Shown here: one piece after another, positions 42,069-51,288 of the stretch
How positions within the stretch are numbered: the stretch's first letter is position 1
Layout: every line of letters begins with the position of its first letter
Notes under the pieces: generated by a model
Told to the model about the DNA's origin: nothing
Database searches by the model: none
What the model saw: the letters and a program-made list of their open reading frames with translations, nothing else
Translations under genes and position numbers: made by a program
Assembly (NCBI RefSeq): GCF_002873455.1
Contig: NZ_MCUN01000010.1
Span: 124,001 to 188,000 of the forward strand
Length of the DNA stretch: 64,000 bases
Reading direction: 5' to 3'
From: Vibrio splendidus
Lineage (GTDB): Bacteria > Pseudomonadota > Gammaproteobacteria > Enterobacterales > Vibrionaceae

Positions 42069-45000
42069 GTGGTAAGAAATCCATACAAATTAATGAGTGT
42101 TTCACTCGTTTCCACAATGCTGATTGCTTGTGGTGGAGCAGAGTCAGATCCGAAGCTCAAACAGTCACAAACTCAACCAAATTCTCAGAATATTTCGGGC
42201 ATAGCTTTGGATGGTTATTTGCACAATGCGAAGGTTTGTTTAGACAAAAATAGCAATGCCATGTGTGACTCTGCTGATGGGGAAATTGCCACTACGGACG
42301 CCGAAGGACGATTTCAGTTAGACGTCGACAATGATGTCGCCCAATACCCAATATTGGTTGAAGCGGTTGCCGGTATAACCATCGATATGGATTCACCGAA
42401 TCAGCCTATTGAATCCGGATTTACGTTAGAAGTGCCGAGTAACACTTCGAACGTGATCAGCCCTATGACATCTCTTATTGCGAGTGTGTCGAAAACCAGT
42501 GGAATCAGTTTTGATGAAGCAACTCAGCTTGTGGCCAGCGACTTAGGCATAGATAAACAACTGGCTGTTGGTGATTATTCCGCATCAAACTCAGCGATAA
42601 GTCGTGAAGTACACATGTTTGCACGCGGTGTTACGCGAGTACTTCAAGAAGCACAAATGGCCTCTGTTGATGCAGGAGTCGACCAAGTAAATGCTCGAAA
42701 AGGCTCTATGTACAAGCTGGCAGAGCTTGATTTAGCAGAATTTAAAGCCAAGACCGATTTGCTGTCTCATGGCGCATCAGGAACCGATAGCGCATTGAAG
42801 CAACTTGGTAAGGAATACCGAGATCAACTCAAAGTTTCCCAAGAAGACATCGATGGTAACGAAATCATCACTAGACCGCCGGCCCCTAAACACGGTCAGG
42901 TCAATGATGCCTCAGACACATTCAACTGGCAGTTGGTGCGTGGCTTCAACCAAAACACAGATTACGAGTATTCGCTAGATTCTGGTAATACTTGGACAAC
43001 GGTAATTCGCAAGCCGATTGTTGTAGGAAAACTGGCGTTCGATAAAGGAGCCGTTCAAGTTCGAGTTGCCGCGTCTAACGTTCGTAATACTCCTGCCGGA
43101 AAGCCAATGCTCTCAGACAAAGGGTTTACGCTAACTACAGTGCCTGCAGCTCCAGCTTGGGTTACTGTGAATAACGCGATCAATCAATTTGATTGGGCAT
43201 TTGTCGATTCGTTTAATGAACTAGGTTTATATGAATATTCATTAGATAACGGTTCAAGCTGGACAAAAGCGACAGAGAAGCCACAGAACATTCGAGATCT
43301 AGATATCCCTCTTGGAGACTTAAAGATTCGTGTTGCTAAAGATGACTCTCTAGGACACCCAACCGGTTTAAGTGCAGCGTCAGAAAAACCGCTGACGGTA
43401 ACCCCAATCCAACCCGCGCAACCGACCCTAGAATTTGCTGACGACAGCACCAATAAAATTAATTGGCTTTGGGTTAATGGATATACCGACCCGTCTTTCT
43501 ACGAGATTAATCTAGGTAACGGTTGGAAAGACGTCACCGCACTGCCGTATCTTGTTGGCAATATTTCACTTCCAGCAAACTCAATCTCGGTCCGTGTAAA
43601 GTCAAATACATTGGATGCTCGTCCAACGGGCGTTTCGTTGGTTATCAGCTCTGCCTTCACTCGCTCAGAAAACCAACCTGTAGCACCAACCTCACCGACT
43701 GTTGACGACGCAGAAAATACATTCGCATGGACTGAAGTTAAAGGGTTCACGGGAAGTGATTCCTACGAATACTCTCTCGATAAAGGCATTACTTTTACCC
43801 CTGTAACTAGCAACCCACAAGCTATCCCTGATGAGGTGTTTACCCAGGGGCAAGTTTGTGTGCGAGTAATAGCGGAATCGGATCCTCAACATGATCCTGG
43901 CGAAGCGCTGTGTTCAGACAAGGGCTACTCTGTTACTCCTAATATGCCTGCCGCACCGACATCACCAATCTCTCATGATGGATTAGATACATTTGACTGG
44001 ACGTTTGTTACTGGGGTTTCAGAGGTAACGGATTACGAGATCAATACACTCAACACCGGCTGGGCAGTGGTTACCACAAAACCATATCAGCTAAATGACC
44101 AAGCTTACGCTATCGATTCAATCCAAGTACGCGTTAAACGAGATCAGATTACGGGTCGTCCTAGCGGTTCAGAGCTTACCAACGATGCTCCTTTTACTGT
44201 TCGTCCGTCAGCACCAAGCGCCCCTACAGGTCTAGTGGTTAACGACACCGACAACACGCTCGATTGGACATACTTCGGCGAGTTCACTCAGCCCGAGCAC
44301 TTCGAAGTAACACTCGACTCAGGTTCAACTTGGACAAAGGTAACAGCGAAACCTGTTGTGATTGGCAATGTAGACAAGAACATCGCTGAAGTACAATTAC
44401 GAGTAGGTACAAACCCTACCAATGGCATGCCTCATGGTGCGGCAGCTCCAACCACACAAACCTTTACCAAAGTGTTCGAGATACCAGCACCAACCTCGCC
44501 GAAAATTGTAAATACGTTTACAGGCAGTTATCCAATAAACACAAATGGATTTAACTGGGCTTACTTAACCGCAAACCTCGAAGGTCAATCGGTTCGCTTT
44601 AATAAACCCGAATACTATGAGTTCACCAACGACAAAGGCCTCACTTGGCACCCTGTCGTTTCGAACCCTCAATTCATTGGTCCTGAAGCATACGACAAGG
44701 CTAATGTCGGCATTCGATTGAAAGAGAATGCAAAAGAAGACATTTCAAACTCTATCAGTGACACCCTTTGGGCAACAGGGGCTACGAGTCACTTCACCGC
44801 ACTTAGGTTTGTACCAATGAAAACCAAAGATTCGGTCGTCAGCTTTAATTACAACGGTTCGTGGAGCACCTACAACTTAAACTGTATCGCGGAATATGAC
44901 AGCAATGGGCAAGGTGAACCTGTCTTTTGGGGAAAAGCGATTTCAGCTGAAGCCGATACTGTATTTGATAAGATTTCAGAGATAAATAAATGCGGCATTC

Positions 45001-46940
45001 TTGGTTGGGAACTCCCAACTTACAGTGAAGTCATTACACTTTCAAACCGTGATCCGGCAATACTACCTTCAGGCTTAAGAAACTACTTAACATCGAATCA
45101 GACCAAAAATATTTGGGCTGATAAAAATGGTATTGCAGTCACCATAAACAATGGGCAAGAATCCCTTGAACAGTATTACAGCAAATACGCATACCCTAAA
45201 TGGCAATTACCATCTGGGGCACAGCTAGTCAGTCACATTGATGCTTCAACAACTTCTGTGGACACTCTACTCAATACACAAAGCTCAATTGTAAAAGGGG
45301 CAGAGGCTTACCTAACAACATGGTTAACGAACAATCAGAAAAAGGCTAAAAGCTACACAGCGCTAGAAACTGAAGCGCAAGCCAAAACTCTTGAACTGGC
45401 GGCATTTGTTAAGCCATGGTCAGACGAATTGAGTGCAGTGACCACGAAGCTCACCATTTACGACTTTCAGATGTCGGTTGCTCAAAGCCGTACTGATGCG
45501 GAGAGCCTTGAGTTCATTACCAAAGTAAAAGCTTACAAAGAAAAAGCAGCGAAACTACAGCAAAACTCAAACGGGCTAAATGCACTAGTTGAAGGTGCTA
45601 AGTTTGCTAAGAAAATGGCAGTCATCCAGAAAAACTCGGTGATGTTAACAAATGCAACAAATGCTATAAGCTCAGCGTCATTGGCTGCAGAACTGCATCA
45701 AGCAAGTTTAGACCTTTACAACGCCATTGCTGTTTTAGAGACCCAATATGCGCAAGTCACTGATCTCATCACTCAACTAAACGCCTCCACCAACGGAGTA
45801 GATGCAGAGTTCGATACGCTCATCAGTCTGTATCAAACGTTTATCTTGGAAATGAATTCGACAGCAAAAATCCACGATCTCACTCAATCCAAAACTGTAG
45901 CAAAAGATGGGTTGAAACAAGCAGCAGATAATGGGTTTAAGGTATCTCAAGCCAACGCAATGGTAAGCAACCGCTTCGCTAAACTTGACGAACTAGGAAA
46001 CTACCTGCCAAGCGACACAACCTATCAACAAGGTTGGCGCTGTGTTGAAGACACGAAGATTTCAGGAAAACGTCGAGTCTGGACGCTACTTAAGGATGGT
46101 CTTCCCAATGGCAAAGATGATATCGCTTACGATGCTTCATCGGCAGGGATACAAAGCGTTTTAGGCAACAACGAGCTTCTTGCGAACACTAATACAAACA
46201 AGTTATGTGGTTTTAGTGACTGGACAGTCCCTCATTTGGCTCAGCTTCTGTCTCTAAAAACCAAACCTGTCCCTGGTTATAGTTCAAAAATGACACTAGA
46301 CAGCGATGCATTCCCACACAACTTATCGTTGCAACCTGAGTATGACAAATCATATTTCGATAACGGCATAGTTTTCTATTACTGGTCAAGTGTGAATCGA
46401 TATAGCAACCAGCAATTCGCAGCGAGTTACAACACAAGAGCAAACCGTCAAAATACTCGTAGTGCTTATACCGATGGCTCAGAAGATTTAGTGGTATTAG
46501 CTCGATTAGTACGTGAAGAATCGAGCAGCTATCAATACCTAGACTCAAGTGGTGCAGTCGTTCAAACACGATCAAATGCAATATGTGCTCGTGATACAAA
46601 CAGTGGCTTAATCTGGCAACTATTTTCGAAAGGTGATAGCAGTCGATTCAAAAAATATGTCGATATTCAACCATTAATCGCAGCACAGAGCGCAAACAAT
46701 ATATGTGGTAAGTCGAATTGGCGCTATCCAACAAAACCTGAGCTCTACGGACTAATTCCAATAGACACCAATGTATTCAAATTTAATGAAGCTACTGGTT
46801 TTGGCAACGCATCTTATATTACTAGCGATATGAATGAGGATGGGCGTCAAATTAGTATCAGCATGAGTAACATGGCAGAAAGTCAAGTGACTACGGCGAG
46901 TTATGGCTCATCTTACCTATACCGACTCGTTGCCAATTAA
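42069..46940 (+). CDS. Giant multidomain lipoprotein (repeats, coiled coil, DUF1566-like domains)
   Basis: 1623 residues, starting at GTG with GGAG five bases upstream. A lipoprotein signal ends with LIAC (Cys21). Residues 40-260 form an N-terminal domain with VCLDKNSNAMCDSADGE (DxNxNxxCD, shared with the divergent gene). Residues about 268-905 hold seven repeats of about 85-90 residues, each with a FxWxxVxGF...YEYSLDxGxxW core and IxVRV strand, of fibronectin-III type. Residues about 925-1015, 1320-1465 and 1500-1620 are DUF1566 (Lcl)-type domains (CGILGWELPTYSE, CGFSDWTVPHLAQ, CGKSNWRYPTKPE). Residues about 1060-1300 are helical coiled coil. This is the architecture of a surface adhesin. 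It lies just upstream of the Tad pilus genes, which suggests an accessory role in attachment. Confidence 0.85.
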   Translation: MVRNPYKLMSVSLVSTMLIACGGAESDPKLKQSQTQPNSQNISGIALDGYLHNAKVCLDKNSNAMCDSADGEIATTDAEGRFQLDVDNDVAQYPILVEAVAGITIDMDSPNQPIESGFTLEVPSNTSNVISPMTSLIASVSKTSGISFDEATQLVASDLGIDKQLAVGDYSASNSAISREVHMFARGVTRVLQEAQMASVDAGVDQVNARKGSMYKLAELDLAEFKAKTDLLSHGASGTDSALKQLGKEYRDQLKVSQEDIDGNEIITRPPAPKHGQVNDASDTFNWQLVRGFNQNTDYEYSLDSGNTWTTVIRKPIVVGKLAFDKGAVQVRVAASNVRNTPAGKPMLSDKGFTLTTVPAAPAWVTVNNAINQFDWAFVDSFNELGLYEYSLDNGSSWTKATEKPQNIRDLDIPLGDLKIRVAKDDSLGHPTGLSAASEKPLTVTPIQPAQPTLEFADDSTNKINWLWVNGYTDPSFYEINLGNGWKDVTALPYLVGNISLPANSISVRVKSNTLDARPTGVSLVISSAFTRSENQPVAPTSPTVDDAENTFAWTEVKGFTGSDSYEYSLDKGITFTPVTSNPQAIPDEVFTQGQVCVRVIAESDPQHDPGEALCSDKGYSVTPNMPAAPTSPISHDGLDTFDWTFVTGVSEVTDYEINTLNTGWAVVTTKPYQLNDQAYAIDSIQVRVKRDQITGRPSGSELTNDAPFTVRPSAPSAPTGLVVNDTDNTLDWTYFGEFTQPEHFEVTLDSGSTWTKVTAKPVVIGNVDKNIAEVQLRVGTNPTNGMPHGAAAPTTQTFTKVFEIPAPTSPKIVNTFTGSYPINTNGFNWAYLTANLEGQSVRFNKPEYYEFTNDKGLTWHPVVSNPQFIGPEAYDKANVGIRLKENAKEDISNSISDTLWATGATSHFTALRFVPMKTKDSVVSFNYNGSWSTYNLNCIAEYDSNGQGEPVFWGKAISAEADTVFDKISEINKCGILGWELPTYSEVITLSNRDPAILPSGLRNYLTSNQTKNIWADKNGIAVTINNGQESLEQYYSKYAYPKWQLPSGAQLVSHIDASTTSVDTLLNTQSSIVKGAEAYLTTWLTNNQKKAKSYTALETEAQAKTLELAAFVKPWSDELSAVTTKLTIYDFQMSVAQSRTDAESLEFITKVKAYKEKAAKLQQNSNGLNALVEGAKFAKKMAVIQKNSVMLTNATNAISSASLAAELHQASLDLYNAIAVLETQYAQVTDLITQLNASTNGVDAEFDTLISLYQTFILEMNSTAKIHDLTQSKTVAKDGLKQAADNGFKVSQANAMVSNRFAKLDELGNYLPSDTTYQQGWRCVEDTKISGKRRVWTLLKDGLPNGKDDIAYDASSAGIQSVLGNNELLANTNTNKLCGFSDWTVPHLAQLLSLKTKPVPGYSSKMTLDSDAFPHNLSLQPEYDKSYFDNGIVFYYWSSVNRYSNQQFAASYNTRANRQNTRSAYTDGSEDLVVLARLVREESSSYQYLDSSGAVVQTRSNAICARDTNSGLIWQLFSKGDSSRFKKYVDIQPLIAAQSANNICGKSNWRYPTKPELYGLIPIDTNVFKFNEATGFGNASYITSDMNEDGRQISISMSNMAESQVTTASYGSSYLYRLVAN

Positions 46941-46976
46941 TAACTCCAAGACCTATTAGTTTTTACTTATTACCAC

Positions 46977-47001
46977 AACAGCCTCAGCTGAGGCTGTTTT
47001 T
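46977..47001 (+). terminator. Terminator or attenuator just before flp
   Basis: Perfect palindrome AACAGCCTCAG/CTGAGGCTGTT followed by TTTTT. It ends 17 bases before the flp start codon, leaving no room for a promoter between hairpin and gene. Confidence 0.88.
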
Positions 47002-47018
47002 ATCTAGGACACAAAAAC

Positions 47019-47198
47019 ATGTTAAACAAGAAAAAGCAGCGCGGCGCGGCCGCTATCGAATACGCAATTCTCGCAGCAGCAATGTCAGTGGTCTTGCTTA
47101 ATTTTGTAGGCGGCGAGAATGGTGATCTAACCGAAGCCATTACTGACGCTTACCAAACTGTCGTCAAGCAGCTCAAAGACGCTCAAAAATCAGAATAA
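47019..47198 (+). CDS. flp: Flp-type IVb prepilin
   Basis: Major pilin of the Flp/Tad pilus, 59 residues. The leader MLNKKKQRG ends at the prepilin-peptidase site and is followed by AAAIEYAILAAAMSVVLLNFV, here in parts: mature Glu5-Tyr6 is the Flp signature, with a hydrophobic helix after it and a short C-terminal amphipathic tail rich in Lys/Gln/Asp. AGGA lies nine bases upstream of the ATG. It is the first gene of the Tad cluster; the next gene begins 30 bp later. The pilin is small even for Flp and has no cysteines. Confidence 0.92.
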   Translation: MLNKKKQRGAAAIEYAILAAAMSVVLLNFVGGENGDLTEAITDAYQTVVKQLKDAQKSE

Positions 47199-47228
47199 GC
47201 CCGTTTACCGTAAATTAAAGGAATAGTT

Positions 47229-48110
47229 ATGACTGCCAAGCGACTCATGTTGCTGTCGTTATTTTGCTCGGTGCTCGGATTGTCCGTTTTACTGTTGAGC
47301 CAAACCAATAGCGAGTCTGCGACCACCTCTTCTAAACAAGCCGCTAAGCAAACGGTCAAAGTGCTGGTTCCAACTCGTACGATTGAGATAGGCCAAACCT
47401 ACACGCCAAACTCGTTTCGATGGAAAGAAGTTCCACAGCAAGAGTTAGAGAACTACATCGACCACGTGACACCGGAAGATATTTCTGCCGACCACACGAT
47501 GTCGGGGCTTGCACGCACCAAACTTGTCAAAGACTCAATATTGTCGAAAGCGGACATTACCGAGCCGGAAGGTGGCTACTCGCTTTCATTAAAGTTGCAA
47601 CCAGGCTATCGCGCGATTTCAGTCCCTGTCGATCAAGTCACGTCTAATTCAGGCTTCATTGAGCCGGGCGACCGAGTGGATATTCTCCTGCTCGGTTCAC
47701 AAGATGGTGAACTACTACGTTATGGCAATTCATCTCAAGGATTGTACGTCACAACGATAGTTCACGATGCAAGAGTCTTGGCATTTAATAACAAGCAAAC
47801 GGCAGAATCTTATCAAAAGGCTCGGGAATCGAATGGCTTCGAAGATGGTATCCCTGACGACAGCAGTGTCTCTTTAGAAGTGACACCCGAGCAAGCAAAC
47901 CAAGTGGTCCTTGCGAAACAATTAGGAAAGTTAACCCTTGTATTGCGCGGTCAAAACGAGGCTCAAGATCAACCTCAACATGCAAATGCCGTGACGCTAA
48001 AAGTCATTTCTCCAGACACAACTCAGGTATTACCTGACGTGGGTTTGGTGGAATTTAGAGCCGAAAATAAAACCGTCAATAATAAAACTGGAGCTGATAA
48101 CAATGGCTAA
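47229..48110 (+). CDS. rcpC: Flp pilus assembly protein RcpC/CpaB
   Basis: Periplasmic, inner-membrane-anchored component of the Tad secretion system, 293 residues. One N-terminal membrane helix (LMLLSLFCSVLGLSVLLL), an SAF/antifreeze-like domain (VLVPTRTIEIGQTYTPNSF) at about residues 40-105, then the RcpC domain (GYRAISVPVDQVTSNSGFIEPGDRVDILL, shortened here to GYRAISVPVDQV and PGDRVDILL). AAGGA precedes the ATG. It overlaps the secretin gene by 8 bp. Confidence 0.93.
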   Translation: MTAKRLMLLSLFCSVLGLSVLLLSQTNSESATTSSKQAAKQTVKVLVPTRTIEIGQTYTPNSFRWKEVPQQELENYIDHVTPEDISADHTMSGLARTKLVKDSILSKADITEPEGGYSLSLKLQPGYRAISVPVDQVTSNSGFIEPGDRVDILLLGSQDGELLRYGNSSQGLYVTTIVHDARVLAFNNKQTAESYQKARESNGFEDGIPDDSSVSLEVTPEQANQVVLAKQLGKLTLVLRGQNEAQDQPQHANAVTLKVISPDTTQVLPDVGLVEFRAENKTVNNKTGADNNG

Positions 48111-49500
48111 CATCTGTCGTTGGTGGGGTGTTCTCCTGCTATCAAGCCTATGTGTCTCTTTTGCATCTGCAGCATCAACATTTGATGTCACGATCAATGA
48201 GGCGAGAATGATTCGCTTACCCGAAAAAGCGAAATCCATTTTCATCTCTAGCACCCATATCGCTAATTACCAAACCTTAACCAATACCAAGGTGATGATA
48301 TTCGGTAAGCGAGCGGGCAGCGCTACGATCACCGTTTTGAATGAGCAAGAGCGCGTGATTTATACCAATAAAATTCGCGTCACGCACAACAGCCGTGAGT
48401 TCAATGAACTGGTTAAAAACAAATTCCCTGAAGCGTCAGTCAACGCGGAATCTCTGGGCGGAAAATTATGGCTTAAAGGACGCGTTCCTTCTCCGATGAT
48501 GGCACATAATATCGTGTCGCTAGCAAAAGGCTACCTATCCCCGGTTGTCGATTCTACCGGACAACCAGAAAGCTCAAGTTCGGAAGGAAACAATAGCAAC
48601 AACAGTAGTTCAACCAATCAAAATCAGCAGACTCAACCCAATGATGATGAGCTGATCAATCAATTGGTTGTCACCATGCCAAATCAGGTCAACATTCGTG
48701 TAAAAATCGCTGAAGTCTCACGAAATGTATCCAATAAGTTGGGAATAAAATGGGGTTCAATCGCTGGCGGTGTGGGGCAATTTTCGTTTTCAAAGTTGCC
48801 TAATGTCAGTAGTTGGGGCAAGCCGAGCATTACTGCTCTAATTGATGCGCTAGCAACCAACGGCATGATGTCTGTGCTTGCTGAACCTAACTTGACCGCG
48901 ATGTCAGGCGAAGATGCGGAGTTTTTGGTTGGTGGTCAAGTACCGCTGCCACTGATTACGGCTGACACCACTCAAATCGAATACAAGGATTTCGGTGTAA
49001 AACTGAACTTCACCCCAACCGTGCTCAGTCAAAACCGTATCAGCTTAAAAGTAAATCCCGAGGTCAGTAACATCTCAATCGAGAGCCAACAAGTGATAAA
49101 CGGAACTAACTTCCCTTCTTTTACCACTCGTAGCGCCTCCACCACCATTGAATTGGCGAGTGGGCAGAGCTTTGCTTTAGGCGGGTTGTTGAAATCAGAA
49201 GACATTGAGCAACTACAAAAAGTCCCACTTATCGGTGAGATACCAGTACTCGGTAGCCTATTCCGCTCGACTGAATTCACTCGTAGAGAAACAGAGCTGA
49301 TCATCATTGTAACGGCTTACCTAGTTCAGCCAACTCGTTCGGACTCAATGCCACTACCAACCGATGGCTTAATCCCGTTGAGCGATGTTGAACGTTTGCT
49401 GGCATGGCCAAGGATTCAACAAGAAACATCAAATAATAAAGCGACTTACACCGACAACCAGAAGCCTCGCTTACTGGGTGACAACGGGTTCTACTACTGA
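48103..49500 (+). CDS. rcpA: Tad secretin RcpA/CpaC
   Basis: Outer-membrane secretin forming the channel for the Flp pilus, 465 residues. A Sec signal ends around residue 24; then the pilus/secretin N-terminal domain (IFISSTHIANYQTL, VMIFGKRAGSATITVL), a BON-like/N-domain linker with a low-complexity Ser/Asn/Gln stretch at about 163-190, and the secretin domain with VLAEPNLTAMSGEDAEFLVGG, VKLNFTPTVL and VPLIGEIPVLGSLFRS. GGAG lies nine bases upstream. It overlaps rcpC at the front. Confidence 0.94.
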   Translation: MANICRWWGVLLLSSLCVSFASAASTFDVTINEARMIRLPEKAKSIFISSTHIANYQTLTNTKVMIFGKRAGSATITVLNEQERVIYTNKIRVTHNSREFNELVKNKFPEASVNAESLGGKLWLKGRVPSPMMAHNIVSLAKGYLSPVVDSTGQPESSSSEGNNSNNSSSTNQNQQTQPNDDELINQLVVTMPNQVNIRVKIAEVSRNVSNKLGIKWGSIAGGVGQFSFSKLPNVSSWGKPSITALIDALATNGMMSVLAEPNLTAMSGEDAEFLVGGQVPLPLITADTTQIEYKDFGVKLNFTPTVLSQNRISLKVNPEVSNISIESQQVINGTNFPSFTTRSASTTIELASGQSFALGGLLKSEDIEQLQKVPLIGEIPVLGSLFRSTEFTRRETELIIIVTAYLVQPTRSDSMPLPTDGLIPLSDVERLLAWPRIQQETSNNKATYTDNQKPRLLGDNGFYY

Positions 49501-49507
49501 GGACATC

Positions 49508-50131
49508 ATGAACAAATTATCCTTATTACTGCCCGCTCTCATTGCGCTTGCGGGTTGCGCGCCAACACCTACAACCCAACAACCTTCTGTGGATGTGGTG
49601 TCCGTGACAAACAAACTGACTTTAACACTGTCGGGCAAAACGTTATCGGCTCAAGAGAAAGATGACATCTCTGATTTTATTGCTCGCCGAGGCACGCTAT
49701 CCAACTTAATGGTCAAGATTGAAAATACGACTCAGAAAGGAGAAAGCCAAAGTGAAAAAGTTGGGCTTCATCTGATCGAGTCAGGCCTCTACCCTTCTCA
49801 AATTTCAGTATCTAATCCATCGGTACAAGGTCAAGGTGATCTCACGATTTTTGTTGAATCTTATCGTGCCAAAGTAACAGCATGTGACGCGGGTAAAACA
49901 CCAAGAACCACACTCAACGCTTATCGTACTCAGCGCAATTTTGGTTGTGCGAATGCCAATGCACTGGCGCAAATGGTCGCAAATCCAAAAGACCTGATTG
50001 TTGGGCAACCCATCGACAGTGCACAAGGACAAAAAGCGGTGTCTAGCATCGATAACTACTTTGCACCACCAGCACAAAACCAACAGACAAACTCTGGTTC
50101 TTCGAATACCACGCTAGGAGGTTCGCAATGA
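49508..50131 (+). CDS. cpaD: Pilus assembly lipoprotein CpaD
   Basis: 207-residue lipoprotein of the CpaD family, found with the secretin in Tad systems. Signal MNKLSLLLPALIALAGC with lipobox LAGC. The C-terminal half carries the family pattern: VESYRAKVTACD, then FGCANANALAQMVANPKDLIVGQP. The ATG at 49508 is preferred: GAGGA is four bases upstream and it gives the lipoprotein signal; longer in-frame starts run into the secretin gene. Its stop overlaps the next start by four bases (ATGA). Confidence 0.9.
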   Translation: MNKLSLLLPALIALAGCAPTPTTQQPSVDVVSVTNKLTLTLSGKTLSAQEKDDISDFIARRGTLSNLMVKIENTTQKGESQSEKVGLHLIESGLYPSQISVSNPSVQGQGDLTIFVESYRAKVTACDAGKTPRTTLNAYRTQRNFGCANANALAQMVANPKDLIVGQPIDSAQGQKAVSSIDNYFAPPAQNQQTNSGSSNTTLGGSQ

Positions 50132-51288
50132 ATCAAGTACACAACTTAACGGTACTGATCGCGGCATCGGAGCAACTCGATACATTAGCGCTCACATACA
50201 CATTGAATGATTTCGGTATCAACAACATCACAACCTCTTCGAATCAAGAAGATGACGTGGTGAGACAGGTACTTAAGAATGACGTTAAAACCATCTTCCT
50301 CGATGTACTGAATAGCGAATTGCCAGAGTCGAAACAGGTTGTGCAGCGTTTAATACAACGTACTGGGTGCCAAGTTATCGCGATTGGTCATTCAACCGAA
50401 ATTTTTGCTTACCGTGGAATGCTCGCATCCGGTGCCAGTGACTACTTAGTCAACCCAGTGACACCACAAGATCTTGAACACGTCTCCTTTGCTGCTTTGC
50501 AACTCAACAACGAAAAACGAAATGAAAAAGTCGTTTCCATTGTCAGTGCAAAAGGTGGCTCAGGAAGCAGCACCATTATAGCGACGTTATCGCAACAGCT
50601 TGCCGAACTCGATAAACGAGTAACTTGTATGGACCTCGATTTTTCGATGGGTGATTTGGATTTGCTACTCAATGTCGAAGGCAACACGGCGTTGGTAGAG
50701 CTTTTACAATACCCAGAAAGATTAGAACCTCTCGTATTTGAGCGCAGTGGGATCAGTGTGTCACCCGAGCACACGCTCTTTACCGGTTATCTACCTTTAG
50801 ACACCACACCATTTTGGCCACAAAAGAGTGCATTCGATCAGTTTACAAAGTTCTGCCTGCAAAGTTCAGACTACTTACTGATCGACATCCCGACCTATTC
50901 ATTGCGTGACCAGGTTGGCTTTGAAGCGCTTAAAAGTGCCGATATTCGAATCATTGTGGTTGAACCTACACTCAGTTCCATTCGCAATGCAGGCCAGATA
51001 ATCAAACGACTTCAAAACCAAACGGCTTCACAAACCATTGTGGTGTTGAACCATTGTAAATCCGATTCCGCATCCCTTATTTCGGTCAATGATGTGAAGA
51101 AATCACTCGGTACATCCGTAGACGTCGTGATTCCATTTTTGCCTAACCATTTCTTGAGCAAGTCATCGCTTGGTCAGCCTGCCCATAAAGGCAATAGGAA
51201 AGTGAAGCTCGCGTTTAACTCTCTACTTGAACTAGTCACTGGTGAGCCGCAACAAGGCAGCCGCCGTTTTTGGAAGCGAGGCGCATAA
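50128..51288 (+). CDS. tadZ: Tad pilus localisation ATPase TadZ/CpaE
   Basis: 386-residue cytosolic ParA/MinD-like protein that positions the Tad apparatus at the pole. Residues 1-125 are a degenerate receiver domain (TIFLDVLN, ASGASDYLVNPVT). The atypical Walker A is SAKGGSGSST at residues 140-149, the MinD-like motif is CMDLDFSMGDLDLLL, and the next switch is LIDIPTYSLRDQ. It overlaps cpaD by 4 bp and its TAA stop overlaps the tadA ATG (TAATG). Confidence 0.93.
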   Translation: MNQVHNLTVLIAASEQLDTLALTYTLNDFGINNITTSSNQEDDVVRQVLKNDVKTIFLDVLNSELPESKQVVQRLIQRTGCQVIAIGHSTEIFAYRGMLASGASDYLVNPVTPQDLEHVSFAALQLNNEKRNEKVVSIVSAKGGSGSSTIIATLSQQLAELDKRVTCMDLDFSMGDLDLLLNVEGNTALVELLQYPERLEPLVFERSGISVSPEHTLFTGYLPLDTTPFWPQKSAFDQFTKFCLQSSDYLLIDIPTYSLRDQVGFEALKSADIRIIVVEPTLSSIRNAGQIIKRLQNQTASQTIVVLNHCKSDSASLISVNDVKKSLGTSVDVVIPFLPNHFLSKSSLGQPAHKGNRKVKLAFNSLLELVTGEPQQGSRRFWKRGA

